In this document: piece by piece, positions 43,971-45,126 of the stretch
How positions within the stretch are numbered: the stretch's first letter is position 1
How the letters are laid out: every line of letters begins with the position of its first letter
Source: an uncultured bacterium
GTDB lineage: Bacteria; Margulisbacteria; WOR-1; XYC2-FULL-46-14; WPAF01
Reading direction: 5' to 3'
Length of the DNA: 45,126 nucleotides
NCBI GenBank assembly: GCA_903930225.1
Contig: CAIYXV010000130.1
Coordinates: 1-45,126 of the forward strand
Notes under the pieces: model-generated
Database searches by the model: none
What the model saw: only the letters and a program-made list of their open reading frames with translations
What the model was told of the DNA's origin: nothing
Program-made: the position numbers and the translations under genes

Positions 43971-44023
43971 GACAATAAAAACCCCCGCCTCCAACCGCGA
44001 TCAATTCGGGGTGGGGGCGGGGG
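43971..44023 (-). terminator. Rho-independent terminator of hup
   Basis: On the minus strand CCCCCGCC (44023-44016) pairs with GGCGGGGG (43989-43982). The pairing extends inward by several imperfect pairs, and TTTTTATT follows. It lies ~10 bp after the hup stop and before yraN, so hup appears to be transcribed on its own. Confidence 0.75.
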
Positions 44024-44033
44024 CGCAGGGATA

Positions 44034-44306
44034 CTAGTTGAGAATATTGTAGAGATTCTCGCTCATGTTGAATTTTGCCACGTTGCGGGCCGGAATGTTG
44101 AGGCTCTTCCCGGTCTGGGGGTTGCGTCCCACCCTGGCTTTGCGGCGCTTCTTCTTCCAGGTCCCGAAACCGACCATCCTTACTTCCTGTCCCTTTTTAA
44201 GGGCGCCGGAAATGGCGTCAAAAGTGGTGTCGATGACTTTGAGGCACTGGCTCTTTGGCATTTTTGTCTTTCCAGAAACGAAGTTGCAGAGTTCTTGTTT
44301 GTTCAT
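44034..44306 (-). CDS. hup: HU family DNA-binding protein
   Basis: 90 residues. The small dimeric nucleoid protein bends DNA non-specifically. MNKQELCNFVSGKTKMPKSQ at the N-terminus, GQEVRMVGFGTWKKKRRKAR and the arm/tip motif GRNPQTGKSLNIPARNVAKF are typical; the RNPQTGK tip with its Pro is intact. GAGGAGGTG eight bases ahead of the ATG is a very strong ribosome site. It has its own promoter inside the rnhB end and a strong terminator. The position between rnhB and yraN is unusual, since these two are normally adjacent. Confidence 0.95.
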   Translation of the reverse strand: MNKQELCNFVSGKTKMPKSQCLKVIDTTFDAISGALKKGQEVRMVGFGTWKKKRRKARVGRNPQTGKSLNIPARNVAKFNMSENLYNILN

Positions 44307-44330
44307 TTAATATTCACCTCCTCTATGAAA

Positions 44331-44359
44331 ATTCTATAAGCGGTAGGGCTAAAAGTCAA
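44331..44359 (-). promoter_or_regulatory. hup promoter
   Basis: Minus strand TTGACT (44354-44359), 17-bp spacer, TAGAAT (44331-44336). It gives a leader of about 18 nt that contains the strong Shine-Dalgarno, unlike the leaderless pattern at several other operon heads. Confidence 0.6.
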
Positions 44360-44978
44360 GCGGAATCTGGATTATAGAGGAACGCCTAATCGGAAAATAT
44401 GACCGGCGGTGGATCGGACAGGGGCCGAATTCGCGGATCCGGGCAAGATGCTCCCGGGTCCCGTAACCTTTATGTCTTTTAAATCCGTACTGCGGAAAGA
44501 TCAAGTCGAAATGCTCCATGATCTTGTCCCTTATCACTTTGGCGACTACGGAGGCCGCGGCGATCACGCAGCATTTTGAATCACCTTTGACGATCGCGGT
44601 CTGGGGAAGAGGATGGCGGATCCGATAGCGGCCGTCGATCAAAAGATGATCAGGCTTAACCTCGAGCGCGTCGACCGCCAGCTTCATGGCCAGATGCGAA
44701 GCGCGGAGAATGTTAATGCGGTCGATCGTTTGCCAGTCAACGATCCCGACCCCGATCGCGAGCGCGCGTAGGCTTATGATCTTGAAGACCTCGTTTCTTT
44801 TTTTGGGGGAGAGCTTTTTTGAATCGTTGAGGCCTTTGATCGTTGATCGGTCAGGAAGAATAACTGCCGCCGCCAGCACCGGACCGGCTAATGGTCCAAC
44901 CCCGACCTCGTCCAGACCGGCGACAAATCGGCAGCCGTTTTTGATCAGCTGGTCTTCGAATTTGCGGGTGGGCGGCAT
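44349..44978 (-). CDS. rnhB: Ribonuclease HII
   Basis: 209 residues. The enzyme cuts RNA in RNA-DNA hybrids and at single ribonucleotides in DNA. The catalytic acids are present: Asp and Glu in AGLDEVGVGPLAGP, Asp in HLLIDGRYRI and Asp in VVAKVIRDKIMEH. NDSKKLSPKKRNEVF and FPQYGFKRHKGYGT also fit RNase HII rather than HIII. One oddity: the GRG motif that reads the ribonucleotide 2'-OH, usually DEAGRGP or DEVGRGP, is GVG here. The ATG at 44978 lies six bases after an extended -10 and 16 bases after the lepB stop. Confidence 0.93.
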   Translation of the reverse strand: MPPTRKFEDQLIKNGCRFVAGLDEVGVGPLAGPVLAAAVILPDRSTIKGLNDSKKLSPKKRNEVFKIISLRALAIGVGIVDWQTIDRINILRASHLAMKLAVDALEVKPDHLLIDGRYRIRHPLPQTAIVKGDSKCCVIAAASVVAKVIRDKIMEHFDLIFPQYGFKRHKGYGTREHLARIREFGPCPIHRRSYFPIRRSSIIQIPLDF

Positions 44979-44984
44979 GCGCCC

Positions 44985-45014
44985 AGTATAGCATTTACCG
45001 GGGGATCAGACCAA
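44985..45014 (-). promoter_or_regulatory. rnhB promoter (near-leaderless)
   Basis: Minus strand TTGGTC (45009-45014), 18 bp, TATACT (44985-44990) preceded by TGc. The -10 ends six bases before the rnhB ATG; the -35 is within the lepB 3' end. Confidence 0.5.
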
Positions 45015-45126
45015 GTTTGAAGAGCGGCCAGATGCGGATCATCGCGGGGCCGATTATGTTCTTTTTAGGAAGGAATCCCCAGTATCTGGAATCCGCAGAA
45101 TTGGGACGATTGTCGCCCATCATGAA
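44995..45126 (-). CDS. lepB: Signal peptidase I, 3' part
   Basis: Only the last 43 residues are inside the window; the rest lies beyond its right end. [18 protein letters not shown] is the conserved box E region of type I signal peptidases (MGDNRxxSxDSRxWG), followed by the usual [16 protein letters not shown] and a short C-terminus. The catalytic Ser and Lys are not visible. Signal peptidase I removes signal peptides at the outer face of the inner membrane. The lepB-rnhB order is widely conserved. Confidence 0.9.
   Translation of the reverse strand, partial: FMMGDNRPNSADSRYWGFLPKKNIIGPAMIRIWPLFKLGLIPR

Noticed and set aside
43876-44004. N-terminal extension of YraN
   Set aside because: The extra 43 codons run through the hup terminator hairpin, and the conserved YraN domain begins at the internal ATG at 43875.

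Overview
The window looks like chromosomal DNA from an uncultured diderm bacterium. An outer membrane is implied by a TamB/BamA pair, a PorV-like barrel protein and SLH-domain proteins. A clpC-radA pair and SLH envelope tethers, as in Terrabacteria-type diderms, make a Margulisbacteria/Saganbacteria-like lineage my best guess. That is inference from gene content only. I see no rRNA, tRNA, CRISPR array, transposase or prophage module.

Layout. 1-7403: four consecutive + strand genes for secreted fibre-like proteins. They are built from phage-tail/YadA-like repeats and end in tail-spike-type intramolecular chaperone domains (a G2-like domain, G2, S74, G2). Between the third and fourth lie a truncated four-helix-bundle gene and the last codons of a lost paralogue. 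7434-9914: a YqfO/NIF3-C-like protein, an intact four-helix-bundle (23S IVS-family) gene flanked by low-complexity inverted repeats, a minimal GspE/PilB-like ATPase and a Cys/Gly-rich small protein. 9929-14745: plsC, the clpC-radA operon and a small unknown gene. 14714-20706: a minus-strand operon of SLH protein, PorV-SLH protein, Ig-like protein and sensor kinase. 20776-25765: a short SMC-like ATPase and a 16-repeat lipoprotein. 25780-28396: metK divergent from an M15-type peptidase and a Xer recombinase. 28408-35142: a membrane protein, TamB and BamA/TamA. 35163-37658: rsmG, parA, parB and a 52-residue membrane peptide. 37633-41840: a P-type Ca2+-type ATPase operon divergent from a DUF1015 gene. 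41852-45126: the lepB-rnhB-hup-yraN-comM cluster ending in a 43-residue ORF.

How the genes fit together. Envelope biogenesis dominates: TamB/BamA insert outer-membrane proteins, the SLH/PorV operon probably ties the outer membrane to the wall and carries its own sensor kinase, and the fibre proteins and repeat lipoprotein are likely surface products. The rest is housekeeping: chromosome segregation (SMC, ParAB, HU, Xer), repair and recombination (RadA, ComM, RnhB) and proteolysis (ClpC).

Gene expression. A recurring pattern is a good -10 box only 6-13 nt before the start codon at operon heads (clpC, plsC, parA, smc, rnhB, the M15 peptidase and others). This suggests widespread leaderless or near-leaderless transcripts. 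Internal operon genes, hup, metK and the fibre genes instead carry Shine-Dalgarno sequences. These promoter reads were used to choose several start codons.
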